Below, one piece after another: positions 44,094 through 52,511 of a stretch of 64,000 nucleotides of DNA; the first letter of the stretch is position 1, and each line of letters starts with the position of its first letter. The translations under genes and the position numbers were made by a program. The stretch is taken from the NCBI GenBank assembly GCA_040217175.1, contig JAVJNT010000002.1, positions 1,248,001-1,312,000 on the forward strand, written 5' to 3'. This stretch comes from Phycisphaerales bacterium. Its GTDB lineage: Bacteria; Planctomycetota; Phycisphaerae; Phycisphaerales; UBA1924. The notes beneath the pieces were generated by a model that ran no database searches, had not been told where the DNA came from, and worked only from the letters and a program-made list of their open reading frames with translations.

Positions 44094-44657
44094 ATGGAGC
44101 CGTCGAACAGCCCCATCCCGGACGCGGCCGCCCGCGAGGCCCAGGACGCCTTCGTCGCGTCGTGGGGCCAGATGGCCGGCGCCTGGGGCATCAGCCGGAC
44201 GATGGCCGAGGCCCACGCCCTCCTCTTCATCACCGGGCGGGCGATGAACACCGACGAGGTCATGGAGCGGCTTCAGATCTCTCGCGGCAACGCGTCCATG
44301 TCGCTGCGCGCCCTGCTCGAGTGGGGCATCGTCAGCAAGGCCCACAAGCGTGGCGACCGCAAGGAGTACTTCCAGGCAGAGCAGGACGTCTGGGCGATGT
44401 TTCGCGCCATCGTGCGTGAGCGGCTCAAGCGCGAGGTCGAGCCCCTCGTCGCGCAGCTCCACGAGATCCGCGACCAGTCGAGCTCCAAGCGAAGTGTGGC
44501 CCGCGGCTCGATCGACCCGGAACTCGATGCGCAGAACGCACGCCTCGACGAGTTGCTCGACTTCCTTGCCACGGTCGATCAACTCGGCCAACGGTTCGCG
44601 AGCCCGCAGGGACGAGGCCTGCGCGTGGCCGCCAAGATGCTGGCCAAGGTGACGTGA
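44094..44657 (+). CDS. GbsR/MarR-family transcriptional regulator
   Basis: A 187-aa winged-helix regulator. Residues about 20-110 match the GbsR-type HTH: WGISRTMAEAHALLFITGRA, TDEVMERLQISRGNASMSLR, ALLEWGIVSKAHKRGDRKEY. A helical dimerisation region follows (AIVRERLKREVEPLVAQLHE). Members control osmoprotectant or membrane-related genes in other bacteria; the target here is unknown. A 140-aa gene starts 2 bp after its stop. Confidence 0.85.
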   Translation: MEPSNSPIPDAAAREAQDAFVASWGQMAGAWGISRTMAEAHALLFITGRAMNTDEVMERLQISRGNASMSLRALLEWGIVSKAHKRGDRKEYFQAEQDVWAMFRAIVRERLKREVEPLVAQLHEIRDQSSSKRSVARGSIDPELDAQNARLDELLDFLATVDQLGQRFASPQGRGLRVAAKMLAKVT

Positions 44658-44659
44658 GC

Positions 44660-45082
44660 ATGACCACCGCCCACACCAGCACGACCTTCGAGCGGCGCGT
44701 ACGGCTGCAGCCGGCCCGCAAGCCTGCGTGCTTGCGCGTGCGATGGAGCGTCGCCGCCGTTGCACTCGGCCGGCCCGGTCGCAAGCCCGCTCAGCTCGAG
44801 TTGCAGCTCCGCCCGAGCGAAGGCGCCCGGGTCATGCTCGATGGCGAACCCCTCGACGCAGCCGGTACGTGGTGCGCACGCTGGGACGGGCGGCTCGACG
44901 TCCGCCGCGTGGCCAGTGGACCGGGCCGTGGTCTGCTCATCGTCGAGGCGGCGCCGCTCGTCGTCGCCGTGCTCGGTGCCTTGGACGACGAACGACCGCT
45001 CCACGTTGCGTGCGATCTTCCCGCCGTGCTCGGCCTGGCCGGCGGACGCTACGAGTTGGTCGGGGGCGAATTAGTTTCGTAG
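44660..45082 (+). CDS. Hypothetical protein, 140 aa
   Basis: I chose ATG 44660, seven bases after AAGGTG; a GTG at 44654 overlapping the regulator's stop is the alternative. The product has no signal peptide or membrane helix, is basic at the N-terminus and rich in Leu, Arg and Ala with short beta-prone stretches (LELQLRPSEGARVMLDGEPL). No family recognised. Tight linkage to the GbsR-like gene implies co-transcription. Confidence 0.5.
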   Translation: MTTAHTSTTFERRVRLQPARKPACLRVRWSVAAVALGRPGRKPAQLELQLRPSEGARVMLDGEPLDAAGTWCARWDGRLDVRRVASGPGRGLLIVEAAPLVVAVLGALDDERPLHVACDLPAVLGLAGGRYELVGGELVS

Positions 45083-45100
45083 GACGCCCCGGCAGCGCAA

Positions 45101-46318
45101 TCAGCACCCCGCGTCGAACTCGTTCTGGAACGCCAGGAAGTCGAAGAACGTCAGCAACCCGTCGCCGTCGAAGTCGGCGTGGCGATCACCGGCGTCGAAG
45201 AGGTTCTGGAACGCCAGGAAATCGAAGATGGTGAGTTCGCCGTCGCCGTCGAGGTCGACGTGGCACGACACCTCGCGTGACCACATCAGCGCTTCGATTC
45301 CGCTGATCGTGTAGCCGATGCCAGCAACGTAGATGAAGCGATCGTCGCTCCACACGCCGCGAGCTTCGGAGTGGCTGAATCTCGCCGGCAGGACGGCGTG
45401 CAAGTCCTCGGCTCGATCGGCTCGCGAACGCCAGAGCATGGCGCGCGTCGTTCCCATCGCATCTCGGGCCAGGCCCACCTGGTAGCGATCCCACGAGCCA
45501 TACGCAACCGAATAGTCGGCCCAGCCGGGGTGCAGTGACACGAACGAACCGGCCGTCCCGCGCCACAGCGCCGCCCGCGCATCGGGAAAGCCCGTCACGA
45601 GCGCGACGCCTGCTTGCACGCCGCCATCGACCGCGTAGATCCACGATTGCGCGAAGCCGTCCGGATGCACGTCGGTCGCCGACCCGGGCGTACCGCGCCA
45701 GATCGTCGCCCGGGCGGCGTCCTCCTCGTACTTCACCCAGCCCGCCTGCAGGGGCCCGTCGGCATCGGCGCCCGCCGCATACGCTTCGGATTCGAGCGCG
45801 CCGTCGGGATGCAACGCGGTCCACGAATCCGCATCTCCCCTCCAGAGGCCCGCGCGATTGGCATCGGCGAATCTCGCGATGCCAACCTGCTGGCCCTCGT
45901 ACACGCCCAACGCGAGGGACTCGAGCGCGCCGTCGGGATGAAGACCAACGTACGTCGCGGGGTCGCCCTGCCACAGCGCCGCCCGGTTAACGTCGAAGCC
46001 GGCGCCGTTCGACGTGAAGCCGACGCGCTGCCCCCCCTGCACGTCGAGGCACTGCGAGTCCTCCCATCCAGCGGGATGGACCGACTCGAAGGCGAGCGGG
46101 AAGCCAATTGCCCACGTTCCCGCGTGGTCGTTGGCCGACCGCGCGAAACCGGCAATCACCGGCCTTGGCCACGGCCCGAAGGCGTCTTCGTCGATGGCCA
46201 GCGCAGCGGATCCGGCCAGGCCCGATGGATGGAGCGGTTCGGCGATCCACTGGCCCATCGCCGCTGTGGCGATGACCGATCCCGCGACCAGGGCGCCCGC
46301 GATTCGCAATCGTTGCAT
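45101..46318 (-). CDS. Secreted repeat protein with two dockerin-like repeats
   Basis: A 405-aa exported protein; ATG 46318 follows AAGGGGGG and opens a signal peptide ending ATAAMGQ. The body consists of about six repeats of roughly 45 residues of the type AALWQGDPATYVGLHPDGAL, AGLWRGDADSWTALHPDGAL, ATIWRGTPGSATDVHPDGFA, AALWRGTAGSFVSLHPG, a HAF-repeat/extended-beta pattern. The tail is CHVDLDGDGELTIFDFLAFQ, spacer, DFDGDGLLTFFDFLAFQ and DAGC. The next dockerin gene ends 23 bp upstream on the same strand. Confidence 0.8.
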   Translation of the reverse strand: MQRLRIAGALVAGSVIATAAMGQWIAEPLHPSGLAGSAALAIDEDAFGPWPRPVIAGFARSANDHAGTWAIGFPLAFESVHPAGWEDSQCLDVQGGQRVGFTSNGAGFDVNRAALWQGDPATYVGLHPDGALESLALGVYEGQQVGIARFADANRAGLWRGDADSWTALHPDGALESEAYAAGADADGPLQAGWVKYEEDAARATIWRGTPGSATDVHPDGFAQSWIYAVDGGVQAGVALVTGFPDARAALWRGTAGSFVSLHPGWADYSVAYGSWDRYQVGLARDAMGTTRAMLWRSRADRAEDLHAVLPARFSHSEARGVWSDDRFIYVAGIGYTISGIEALMWSREVSCHVDLDGDGELTIFDFLAFQNLFDAGDRHADFDGDGLLTFFDFLAFQNEFDAGC

Positions 46319-46341
46319 GGTCGGGCCCCCCTTGATACGTG

Positions 46342-47520
46342 CTAGCACCCCGCGTCGAACAGGTTCTGGAAGGCCAGGAAGTCGAAGATCGTCAGCGATC
46401 CGTCGCCGTCGAGGTCGGCCCGTGCGTCCCCCGCGTCGAACAGGTTCTGGAACTCCAGGAAATCAAAGATCGTCAGCTCGCCGTCGCCGTCAAGGTCGGC
46501 CGGGCACGCGGCCCCGCCCACGGCCAGGACGAAGCCGCGGGGACGTCCGTCGGGGTTGAGGCCGTTGCCGACGATGGTCCCCGCGTCGTTCACGTCCTGA
46601 CCATCGAGCAACTCCCAGCCGTCGCCGCTTTCGTCGACCATGTCCGCCAGTCGCCGCACGCCGCCGTCCGAGTCCCAGGCGATGGCGCCAGTGCTCGACC
46701 AGCCGACGGCCAGGCCGTCGGCGTTAATGCGGTTGAGCCGAGAGCCCACGCCCGCACCGAGCGATGCGCCCACGTCGGTCGGCTCGCCGGCCGCGTCCCA
46801 CACGGTCGCGCGTCTCGTGGACTCGGCGCGCGAGAATCCGACGATCAGCCCCGAGTCGTGGCGGTCGAGTGCGGCGTCGGTGCCCGTCGCGTCCGGGTCG
46901 AGGCGTTCGAGCAGCCGGCCGGGCCCCGTCGCGGGCCACTCGATGGCGCGGGTCTGGCCCTCGCCCTCGGGGTGGAATTGCGAGCTGCCGAGAGCCGCGC
47001 CGTCGTCCTCGATGCGGAACAACGAGGCGGGCTGGCCCCAGGTGTCCAAGGGACGCGGCGTGCCCGCACCCAGCGGCCACGCCACCGGCGATGCCGGCTC
47101 GCCCACCTGCAGCAGCACCCATCCCGCGGCGTTGACGTCGATCGCGGAGACACGGACGCACGCGGCCGGTCCGGTCGAGACGAGGCCGCCGCCGGCCGTC
47201 CAGAGGAAGGCGCCGCGCTGGCCGCACGCGCGATCGCTCACGCCGACCACCAGCCCGCCCGAGATCGCCGTGGCCTCGCTCGTCGCGCCGCCGTCGAGCG
47301 TGCCGAGCACCTCCGGCATCGAGTCGAACGACGCCCACCGCACGGCGATGCGCCCCGTCGCCAACCGGGCCGAGCCGACGATGGCGCCGTCTTCGTCGAT
47401 CGCCGTCACGACGGTGTCGGTGGCTCCGGGCGGCGGGGCCAGCTCGTGCAACGCGTACTGGCCAAGGGACGCCGGCGTGCAGGACGCCAGCCCCACGATC
47501 GCGAGTCGGAGGCGTGCCAT
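46342..47520 (-). CDS. Secreted HAF-repeat-like protein with two dockerin-like repeats
   Basis: A 392-aa exported protein; ATG 47520 opens a signal peptide ending SLGQ. The repeats resemble HAF repeats of extracellular proteins: VVTAIDEDGAIVGSARLATG, ATAISGGLVVGVSD, ALDRHDSGLIVGFSRAESTR, LNRINADGLAVGWSSTGA, DVNDAGTIVGNGLNPDGRPR. The tail is CPADLDGDGELTIFDFLEFQ, spacer, DLDGDGSLTIFDFLAFQ and DAGC. It lies directly upstream of the other dockerin gene at 45101-46318 on the same strand (23 bp), so they likely share a transcript and origin. Confidence 0.8.
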   Translation of the reverse strand: MARLRLAIVGLASCTPASLGQYALHELAPPPGATDTVVTAIDEDGAIVGSARLATGRIAVRWASFDSMPEVLGTLDGGATSEATAISGGLVVGVSDRACGQRGAFLWTAGGGLVSTGPAACVRVSAIDVNAAGWVLLQVGEPASPVAWPLGAGTPRPLDTWGQPASLFRIEDDGAALGSSQFHPEGEGQTRAIEWPATGPGRLLERLDPDATGTDAALDRHDSGLIVGFSRAESTRRATVWDAAGEPTDVGASLGAGVGSRLNRINADGLAVGWSSTGAIAWDSDGGVRRLADMVDESGDGWELLDGQDVNDAGTIVGNGLNPDGRPRGFVLAVGGAACPADLDGDGELTIFDFLEFQNLFDAGDARADLDGDGSLTIFDFLAFQNLFDAGC

Positions 47521-47619
47521 GCCGCAAAGATAGACCGAGCCCCGGCGGGAGCGAGCCACCCCGGACGCGGGAAGCGAAGCCGATAACGCCCGCAAACGCC
47601 CCATCTTCTCGCGGGCACG

Positions 47620-47642
47620 AAGAAGCCCGCCTTGGGGCGGGC
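47620..47642 (-). terminator. Rho-independent terminator of atpA
   Basis: GCCCGCC-TTGG-GGCGGGC (47625-47642) is a perfect 7-bp hairpin 36 bp after the atpA stop; on the minus strand it is followed by TTCTT (47620-47624). Confidence 0.7.
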
Positions 47643-47678
47643 CTTCGAGGTCGAGTCTTTTTTGGAACGCGGATCGGC

Positions 47679-49277
47679 TCAGGCGCCGACGGCCGCCGGC
47701 TCGGCGTCCTTCTTGCCGCTCTTCTTGTTCCGCAGCCAGTCGCCGCTGAACGCCTTGAGGGCCTCGTCGAGCTCGGTGTTGATCTCGTCGGTCAGCTTCC
47801 GCTGCTCGTTGATCTTGTCCCACAGCGGCTTGTAGCTCGTCTGGAAGGCCTCGAGCAGGTCCTTCTCGAACTGGCGGACGTCGGTGAGCGCCACCTCGTC
47901 GAGGTAGCCACGCGTGCCGGCGAAGATCGAGATGACCTGGTCGACCACGTGGAAGGGCGTGAACTCGGGCTGCTTGAGCAGCTCGACCATTCGCGCACCG
48001 CGGTCGAGCTGGTTCTGGGTGGCCTTGTCGAGCTCGGTACCGAGCTGGGCGAAGGCCTCGAGCTCGCGGAAGGCGGCCAGGTCCAGTCGCAGCGAGCCGG
48101 CGATCTTCTTCATCGCGCCGATCTGGGCGGCACCACCCACGCGGCTCACGGAGATACCGACGTTAATCGCGGGACGCACGCCCGAGAAGAACAGTTCCGG
48201 CTCGAGGTAGATCTGGCCATCGGTGATCGAAATCACGTTGGTCGGGATGTACGCCGACACGTCGCCTTCCTGCGTCTCGATGATGGGCAGGGCGGTCAGC
48301 GAGCCGCCGCCGTTCTCGTCGCTGAGCTTGGTGGCGCGCTCGAGCAGGCGGCTGTGCAGGTAGAACACGTCGCCGGGGTAGGCCTCGCGGCCGGGCGGGC
48401 GACGCAGGAGCAGCGAGAGCTGGCGGTACGCGACGGCCTGCTTGCTCAGGTCGTCGTACACCAGCAGGGCGTGCTTGGGCGTCTTGCCCTCCTTGCCCTG
48501 CCACATGAAGTACTCGCCCATCGCGCAGCCCGAGTACGGCGCGACGTACTGCATCGGGGCGGGGTCGGAGCTCGCGGCGTTGACCACGATCGTGTAGTCC
48601 ATCGCGCCGTGGCGGCGGAGCTTCTCGACGACGCTGGCGACCGTCGACTCCTTCTGACCAACGGCGACGTAGATGCACACGACCGCGTCGTCGGTGCCCC
48701 AGTACTGCTTCTGGTTGATGATCGCGTCGATGCAGACGGCGGTCTTGCCCGTCTTGCGGTCGCCGATGACCAGCTCGCGCTGGCCACGACCCACGGGAAT
48801 CATCGCGTCGACGGCCTTGACGCCGAACTGCAGCGGCTCGCTCACCGGCTGGCGGTCGGCGATGCCCGGCGCGATGATGTCGACCTTGCGGTACTCGGCG
48901 GCCTCGATGGCCGGGCCGTCGTCGAGCGGGCGGCCCAGCGGGTCGACCACGCGGCCGAGCAGGCCCTCGCCGACCGGCACCTCGAGCAGGCGGCCGGTGC
49001 TCTTGACCAGGTCGCCTTCCTTCACCTTGAGGTAGTCGCCGTAGATGACGGCGCCGACGGTGTCCATCTCCAGGTTCATGACCTGGCCCATGACCGCGCC
49101 GCCCTCGCTCTGGAACTCGAGCAGCTCGCCGGCCATGGCGTTGGCCAGGCCGTAGACGCGGGCGATGCCGTCGCCGACCTCGACCACGCGGCCGACCTCG
49201 GAGACCTCGAGCTCGTTGGCGTACTGCTCGAGCTCGGTACGGATGACGCTGGCGATCTCGTCGGTTCGGATCTTCAC
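47679..49277 (-). CDS. atpA: F-type ATP synthase subunit alpha
   Basis: The non-catalytic alpha subunit of F1. The 532-aa protein starts at GTG 49277 ([13 protein letters not shown]). Landmarks: [20 protein letters not shown], the P-loop [42 protein letters not shown], the arginine-finger region [20 protein letters not shown] and the C-terminal helical domain. A Lys-rich tail ([17 protein letters not shown]) extends it past the usual 505 aa. Unusually, no other atp gene is adjacent: dockerin genes lie downstream and PEP-CTERM genes upstream. Confidence 0.96.
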   Translation of the reverse strand: MKIRTDEIASVIRTELEQYANELEVSEVGRVVEVGDGIARVYGLANAMAGELLEFQSEGGAVMGQVMNLEMDTVGAVIYGDYLKVKEGDLVKSTGRLLEVPVGEGLLGRVVDPLGRPLDDGPAIEAAEYRKVDIIAPGIADRQPVSEPLQFGVKAVDAMIPVGRGQRELVIGDRKTGKTAVCIDAIINQKQYWGTDDAVVCIYVAVGQKESTVASVVEKLRRHGAMDYTIVVNAASSDPAPMQYVAPYSGCAMGEYFMWQGKEGKTPKHALLVYDDLSKQAVAYRQLSLLLRRPPGREAYPGDVFYLHSRLLERATKLSDENGGGSLTALPIIETQEGDVSAYIPTNVISITDGQIYLEPELFFSGVRPAINVGISVSRVGGAAQIGAMKKIAGSLRLDLAAFRELEAFAQLGTELDKATQNQLDRGARMVELLKQPEFTPFHVVDQVISIFAGTRGYLDEVALTDVRQFEKDLLEAFQTSYKPLWDKINEQRKLTDEINTELDEALKAFSGDWLRNKKSGKKDAEPAAVGA

Positions 49278-49397
49278 GGCGGGCTGTCCCTTTACGAAAG
49301 AAGGCAACGCACGGGCGTCCGGCCACCACCGCCGGGCCCGAGAGAGATTGGTGCCAAGGGTAGCGGCGCTGGGCCCGATTGTCTCGGCGGGAAGGGG

Positions 49398-49429
49398 CTC
49401 GAACGCGGAGGTCGCAGAGGGCGCGGAGG
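49398..49429. repeat. 32-bp intergenic motif, reverse copy of 27257-27288
   Basis: Reverse complement of 27257-27288 with two mismatches. It lies 33 bp from the 21-bp-periodic array B. Confidence 0.7.
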
Positions 49430-49461
49430 GCCCCGATGGGGGAGGCGCGGCGTCTCGTGCC

Positions 49462-49629
49462 ATGCCCGGCCACCCGGGGCTCGCAGCCGGGCCGCCGACG
49501 GATCCATCCGGCGTGCCGGAACTGGCAGCCGGGTCGCCGTGGGCTCGATCCGAGCGGCTGGATGCGTTGGAGAAGGCCCCGGATATTGTTTCAGGCATGC
49601 CGGATGTTGTTTCCGGCGACCCATATCCG
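49462..49629. repeat. 21-bp-periodic degenerate tandem repeat, about eight units (copy B)
   Basis: Phase-locked 21-bp units that read in one plus frame as heptads such as [35 protein letters not shown] and VSGDPYP, with Pro mostly at position 5. Period, unit number and the SGxP pattern match array A at 26186-26353. The last units carry near-identical 16-17-mers around GGATRTTGTTTC. No start codon with a ribosome-binding site precedes the frame. Confidence 0.65.
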
Positions 49630-49827
49630 GACCCTGTCTGGCTTAAAACCCGCCTCCGAGGCCGATTTCCCGCCCCGAGGCCCTTGTTCGGGTCTTTCGG
49701 TGCCCGTTCGTAATCCGGGAACACCCGCGGCGAACTTCTCGGGCTCGTGTTCTGGGACTTGCCCCGGCATGTGGTAGATTGGGTGGAGCGGGCCGAGTCT
49801 GCCCGCACCACCTCCGGGAGCCCCGCC

Positions 49828-50463
49828 GTGCCCAAGAATCCCGTCGCCAACCCCTCGGTCATTCTCGCCGCCGCGTGCCTCGCCGCCACGCCGATGCAGG
49901 TCGCCCTCGCCCAGCCGGCGATCACGATCGAGGTCGACAACCCGGTGCTGATGCCGGGCGAGAGCACGCTCGTCACGATGTACGCGGGGTTCGCTCGATC
50001 GGAATATGCCATGGCCGCGGTCCAAACCGATCTCTTGAGCACCTCGGGCAGCGAGGGCTGGAGCGATGCGAGGCTGGTGGTCCCGATGGATGGTCCCGCG
50101 ACGACGCCGGGCACGCCCTCGGCGACCGGCTACGACGGAATCTTGGCCGGCCAGCTCAACTTCGGCCTGAGCACGAGCTACGCCGACCCAACGAACCCGA
50201 TCCCGTTCTGGCAAGCGGTCTACACGGCTCCGCTCGACGTGACCAGGCCCATCGACGTCGCGCTATCGACGGAAACGTCGCGCTACGAGGTGTACCCGTT
50301 CCGAGACAGTCCGGTCGCCGAGTCCCGCCTCGCCGACCTCACCGAGGGCGCCGCCACCATCCGCGTCATCCCCGCGCCGGCGTCGGGCCTCGTGCTGGCG
50401 CTCGGCCTCGCCGCGCTTCGCCGACGCCGCGACCCAGATCGAACGGAGACCCGCGATGCGTAG
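49828..50463 (+). CDS. Exported protein with PEP-CTERM-like tail, tandem copy 1
   Basis: A 211-aa protein from GTG 49828 (GGGAG upstream). A longer signal peptide than its sisters ends at VALAQ. The domain of about 150 residues begins [20 protein letters not shown] and contains [18 protein letters not shown]; it predicts a beta-sandwich. The C-terminus is VIPAPAS, a hydrophobic stretch ([11 protein letters not shown]) and RRRRD, a PEP-CTERM-like sorting tail, here followed by PDRTETRDA. That extra tail is created by the overlap with copy 2 (8 nt). Confidence 0.75.
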   Translation: MPKNPVANPSVILAAACLAATPMQVALAQPAITIEVDNPVLMPGESTLVTMYAGFARSEYAMAAVQTDLLSTSGSEGWSDARLVVPMDGPATTPGTPSATGYDGILAGQLNFGLSTSYADPTNPIPFWQAVYTAPLDVTRPIDVALSTETSRYEVYPFRDSPVAESRLADLTEGAATIRVIPAPASGLVLALGLAALRRRRDPDRTETRDA

Positions 50464-51061
50464 GACAGCGACCACCGCCCTGCTCGCGATCGGCGGCACC
50501 GCCCTCGCCCAGCCGGCGATCACGATCGAGGTCGAGGATCCGGTGCTGATGCCGGGCGAGAGCACGGTGGTGACGATGTACGCGGGTTTCGATCCATCGG
50601 ACTATGCGATGGCGGAGGTTGGAACAGACTTGCTCACATCGGTCGGGAGCGACGGCTGGCGCGACGCCGTCGTCGTTGGGGCCATGGACGGCTCACGCGC
50701 AACTCCGGGTACGCCTTCGGTGACCGGCTACGACGGCATCGAGGCCCGCCAGCCTAACTTCGGCCTCAGTTGGGGGTACGCCGATCCCAGCAATCCGATC
50801 GCGTTTTGGCAAGCTGTCTACACGGCCCCGGTTGATGTGCGCGACCCGATGGAGGTCGAGCTTTCGACACTCACGCGAAGGTACGACGTGTACTGGGCGA
50901 TGGATAGCGTCATTTCCGAATCCCGCCTGGCCGACCTCACCGAGGGCGCCGCCACCATCCGCGTCATCCCCGCGCCGGCGTCGGCCCTCATGCTGTCTCT
51001 CGGCCTCGCCGCGCTCTGCCGACGGCGCGAACCAGATCGAACGGAGACCCGCGATGCGTAG
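50456..51061 (+). CDS. Exported protein with PEP-CTERM-like tail, tandem copy 2
   Basis: A 201-aa paralogue of copy 1. The signal peptide is short (ALLAIGGTALAQ). [20 protein letters not shown], then [20 protein letters not shown] and the tail VIPAPAS, hydrophobic, RRRE follow. The ATG lies in the last codons of copy 1 (8-nt overlap), and its own end repeats the arrangement with copy 3. Copies 2 and 3 share an almost identical 5' end, showing a recent duplication. Confidence 0.75.
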   Translation: MRRTATTALLAIGGTALAQPAITIEVEDPVLMPGESTVVTMYAGFDPSDYAMAEVGTDLLTSVGSDGWRDAVVVGAMDGSRATPGTPSVTGYDGIEARQPNFGLSWGYADPSNPIAFWQAVYTAPVDVRDPMEVELSTLTRRYDVYWAMDSVISESRLADLTEGAATIRVIPAPASALMLSLGLAALCRRREPDRTETRDA

Positions 51062-51632
51062 GACAGCGACCACCGCCCTGCTCGCGATCGGCGGCACCGC
51101 CCTCGCCCAACCGGCGATCACGATCGAAGTCGACAACCCGGTGCTGATGCCCGGCGAGAGCACGCTCGTGACGATGTTTGCTGGGTTCGATTCGAGCGAG
51201 GATTATGCGATGGGCGGCCTCACCACGGACCTCGCCATATCGACTGGCAGCGAGGGCTGGAGCGGGGCGGAGCTCGTCTTTCCAATGGCCGGACCGGGTA
51301 CCGATCCCGGCGTTCGGTCGCCTGCCGGCTACGACGAGATCATCGCCGGCCAGGTCCACCACCCGTTCGAAGCATACTTCGCCGATGCAACCAACCCGAT
51401 CGCGTTCTGGCAGGCGACCTACACCGCGCCGATCGATGTGGCCGCGCCGTTCGACGTCGACCTGACAACGGCGACCACGAGGTATGCCGTGTACGTCGAC
51501 ATGCACGCGTATCTCTCCGTGTCCCGCCTCGACGACCTCACCGAAGGCGCCGCCACCATCCGCGTCATCCCCGCGCCGGCGTCGGCGCTCGTGCTGGCCG
51601 GCGGCGTGCTCGCCATGCGTCGCCGCCGCTAG
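51054..51632 (+). CDS. Exported protein with PEP-CTERM-like tail, tandem copy 3
   Basis: A 192-aa paralogue. It has the same signal peptide as copy 2, [40 protein letters not shown] and VIPAPAS followed by a hydrophobic stretch and the terminal RRRR. As the last copy it ends directly after the Arg cluster, the normal form of such a tail; the extra residues in copies 1 and 2 come from the overlaps. Its stop overlaps the convergent XRE regulator by 4 bp. Confidence 0.75.
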   Translation: MRRTATTALLAIGGTALAQPAITIEVDNPVLMPGESTLVTMFAGFDSSEDYAMGGLTTDLAISTGSEGWSGAELVFPMAGPGTDPGVRSPAGYDEIIAGQVHHPFEAYFADATNPIAFWQATYTAPIDVAAPFDVDLTTATTRYAVYVDMHAYLSVSRLDDLTEGAATIRVIPAPASALVLAGGVLAMRRRR

Positions 51633-51853
51633 CGCTCGACGAACTCGAACACCTCCGACAGCGGCCGCCCCAGCTCGCGGGCGATCTTGAAGGCGACCTC
51701 GAGCGAGGGCGCGTACTTGCCGCCCTCGATGGCGTTGAGGGTCTGCCGGCTCACGCCCACGCGCTTGGCCAGGTCGCCCTGGGTCATGCCGCCCTCGGCC
51801 GCCCGCAACAGCCGGATGTGGTTGACGACGCGGCCGTCCTGCTTGGAGGCCAT
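51629..51853 (-). CDS. Small XRE-family HTH regulator
   Basis: A 74-aa Cro/CI-type protein consisting almost only of the HTH: NHIRLLRAAEGGMTQGDLAK, RVGVSRQTLNAIEGGKYAPS, LEVAFKIARELGRPLSEVFE. This short YozG-like form is often coded with a small membrane protein. Its ATG overlaps the stop of that gene by 1 nt (TGATG), so the two are coupled. It probably represses its own promoter, which holds three repeated operator-like elements at 52300-52364. Confidence 0.88.
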   Translation of the reverse strand: MASKQDGRVVNHIRLLRAAEGGMTQGDLAKRVGVSRQTLNAIEGGKYAPSLEVAFKIARELGRPLSEVFEFVER

Positions 51854-52275
51854 CACACGCCCCAGCGATACGAGATCGCCTGCAACAAGAGCTTGAGCAT
51901 CTCGCTGGCGAACAGCGCGAGCAGCAGCCCGTTGGCCACCCACGCCGCCTCGACGCCGAAGGTCAGCGCGCCGATCGCCATGAACACGCCCGCCCCCAGC
52001 ACCCACGACGATCGCGCCTCGGCCTTCCACCCGATGAGGCGATCGCGCTCGTCGGTCTCGTCATCGGTCCCGCCGAAGACCGCCGCGATCACGTGGCCGG
52101 CGACCATCACGCCGATCAGCAGCACCAGGCTCACGGCGAAGACGGCCACGTACGGCCCCATCTCCATCACCCCCCGGGCCAGCATCGGCCCGGCCGCGGC
52201 GAAGTAGCCCCCCAGCCCCAGCCCGAGCGCCACCAGTTGCACCCAGACGCTCCGCTCCTCGAACGACGGCAGCAT
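51853..52275 (-). CDS. Multi-spanning membrane protein (DUF2178-like), partner of the XRE regulator
   Basis: A 140-aa protein from ATG 52275. Four hydrophobic segments (about residues 11-32, 41-65, 89-110, 112-130) are separated by an acidic loop, GGTDDETDERDRLIGWKAEA; the DERD motif between helices 2 and 3 is typical of DUF2178 and related proteins coded with small XRE regulators. Function unknown. Confidence 0.75.
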   Translation of the reverse strand: MLPSFEERSVWVQLVALGLGLGGYFAAAGPMLARGVMEMGPYVAVFAVSLVLLIGVMVAGHVIAAVFGGTDDETDERDRLIGWKAEARSSWVLGAGVFMAIGALTFGVEAAWVANGLLLALFASEMLKLLLQAISYRWGV

Positions 52276-52299
52276 GGCGATTCTCCCTTCCCGACGCGT

Positions 52300-52364
52300 G
52301 TCAAGTATCCGCGACATCGAGTCAAGTATACTCGACATCGGCGACGTGTCAAGCAAGCTTGACA
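52300..52364 (-). promoter_or_regulatory. Promoter with repeated operator-like elements for the XRE/membrane-protein operon
   Basis: On the minus strand, TTGACA (52347-52352) and TATACT (52325-52330) with a 16-bp spacer form a near-consensus sigma-70 promoter. Two direct repeats of 21 bp (52300-52320, 52321-52341; core GTCAAGTAT...CGACATCG) cover the -10 box and the start region, and TGTCAAG-CAAG-CTTGACA (52347-52364) is a palindrome over the -35 box. This is a typical layout for autoregulation by the small XRE protein. Confidence 0.75.
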
Positions 52365-52475
52365 AATCGCTTGCGGGGGCCATGGGGCGTATTGGCGGGG
52401 CTTCGAGTCGCGGCCCTGAAACCGAAGGCTGGGGCTGGCCCTATAAGCGTGTAAACTGCCAACATCACCCGAACG

Positions 52476-52500
52476 GCGAACTCCGTTGCACTGAGTTCGC
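52476..52500 (+). other. Leader hairpin directly before the ribosome-binding site of 52512-53915
   Basis: GCGAACTC (52476-52483) and GAGTTCGC (52493-52500) form a perfect 8-bp stem with a 9-nt loop ending one or two bases before GAGGAGG. It could influence translation of the downstream gene. Confidence 0.4.
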
Positions 52501-52511
52501 GAGGAGGCCCA

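Larger units (their letters stand above)
49278..49827. other. 550-bp gene-free stretch containing two repeat elements
   Basis: Between atpA and the PEP-CTERM triplet, no frame looks coding. It holds the atpA upstream region, the 32-bp CT-rich motif (49398-49429, minus orientation), the second 21-bp-periodic array (49462-49629), and the leader of the gene at 49828. Confidence 0.6.
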
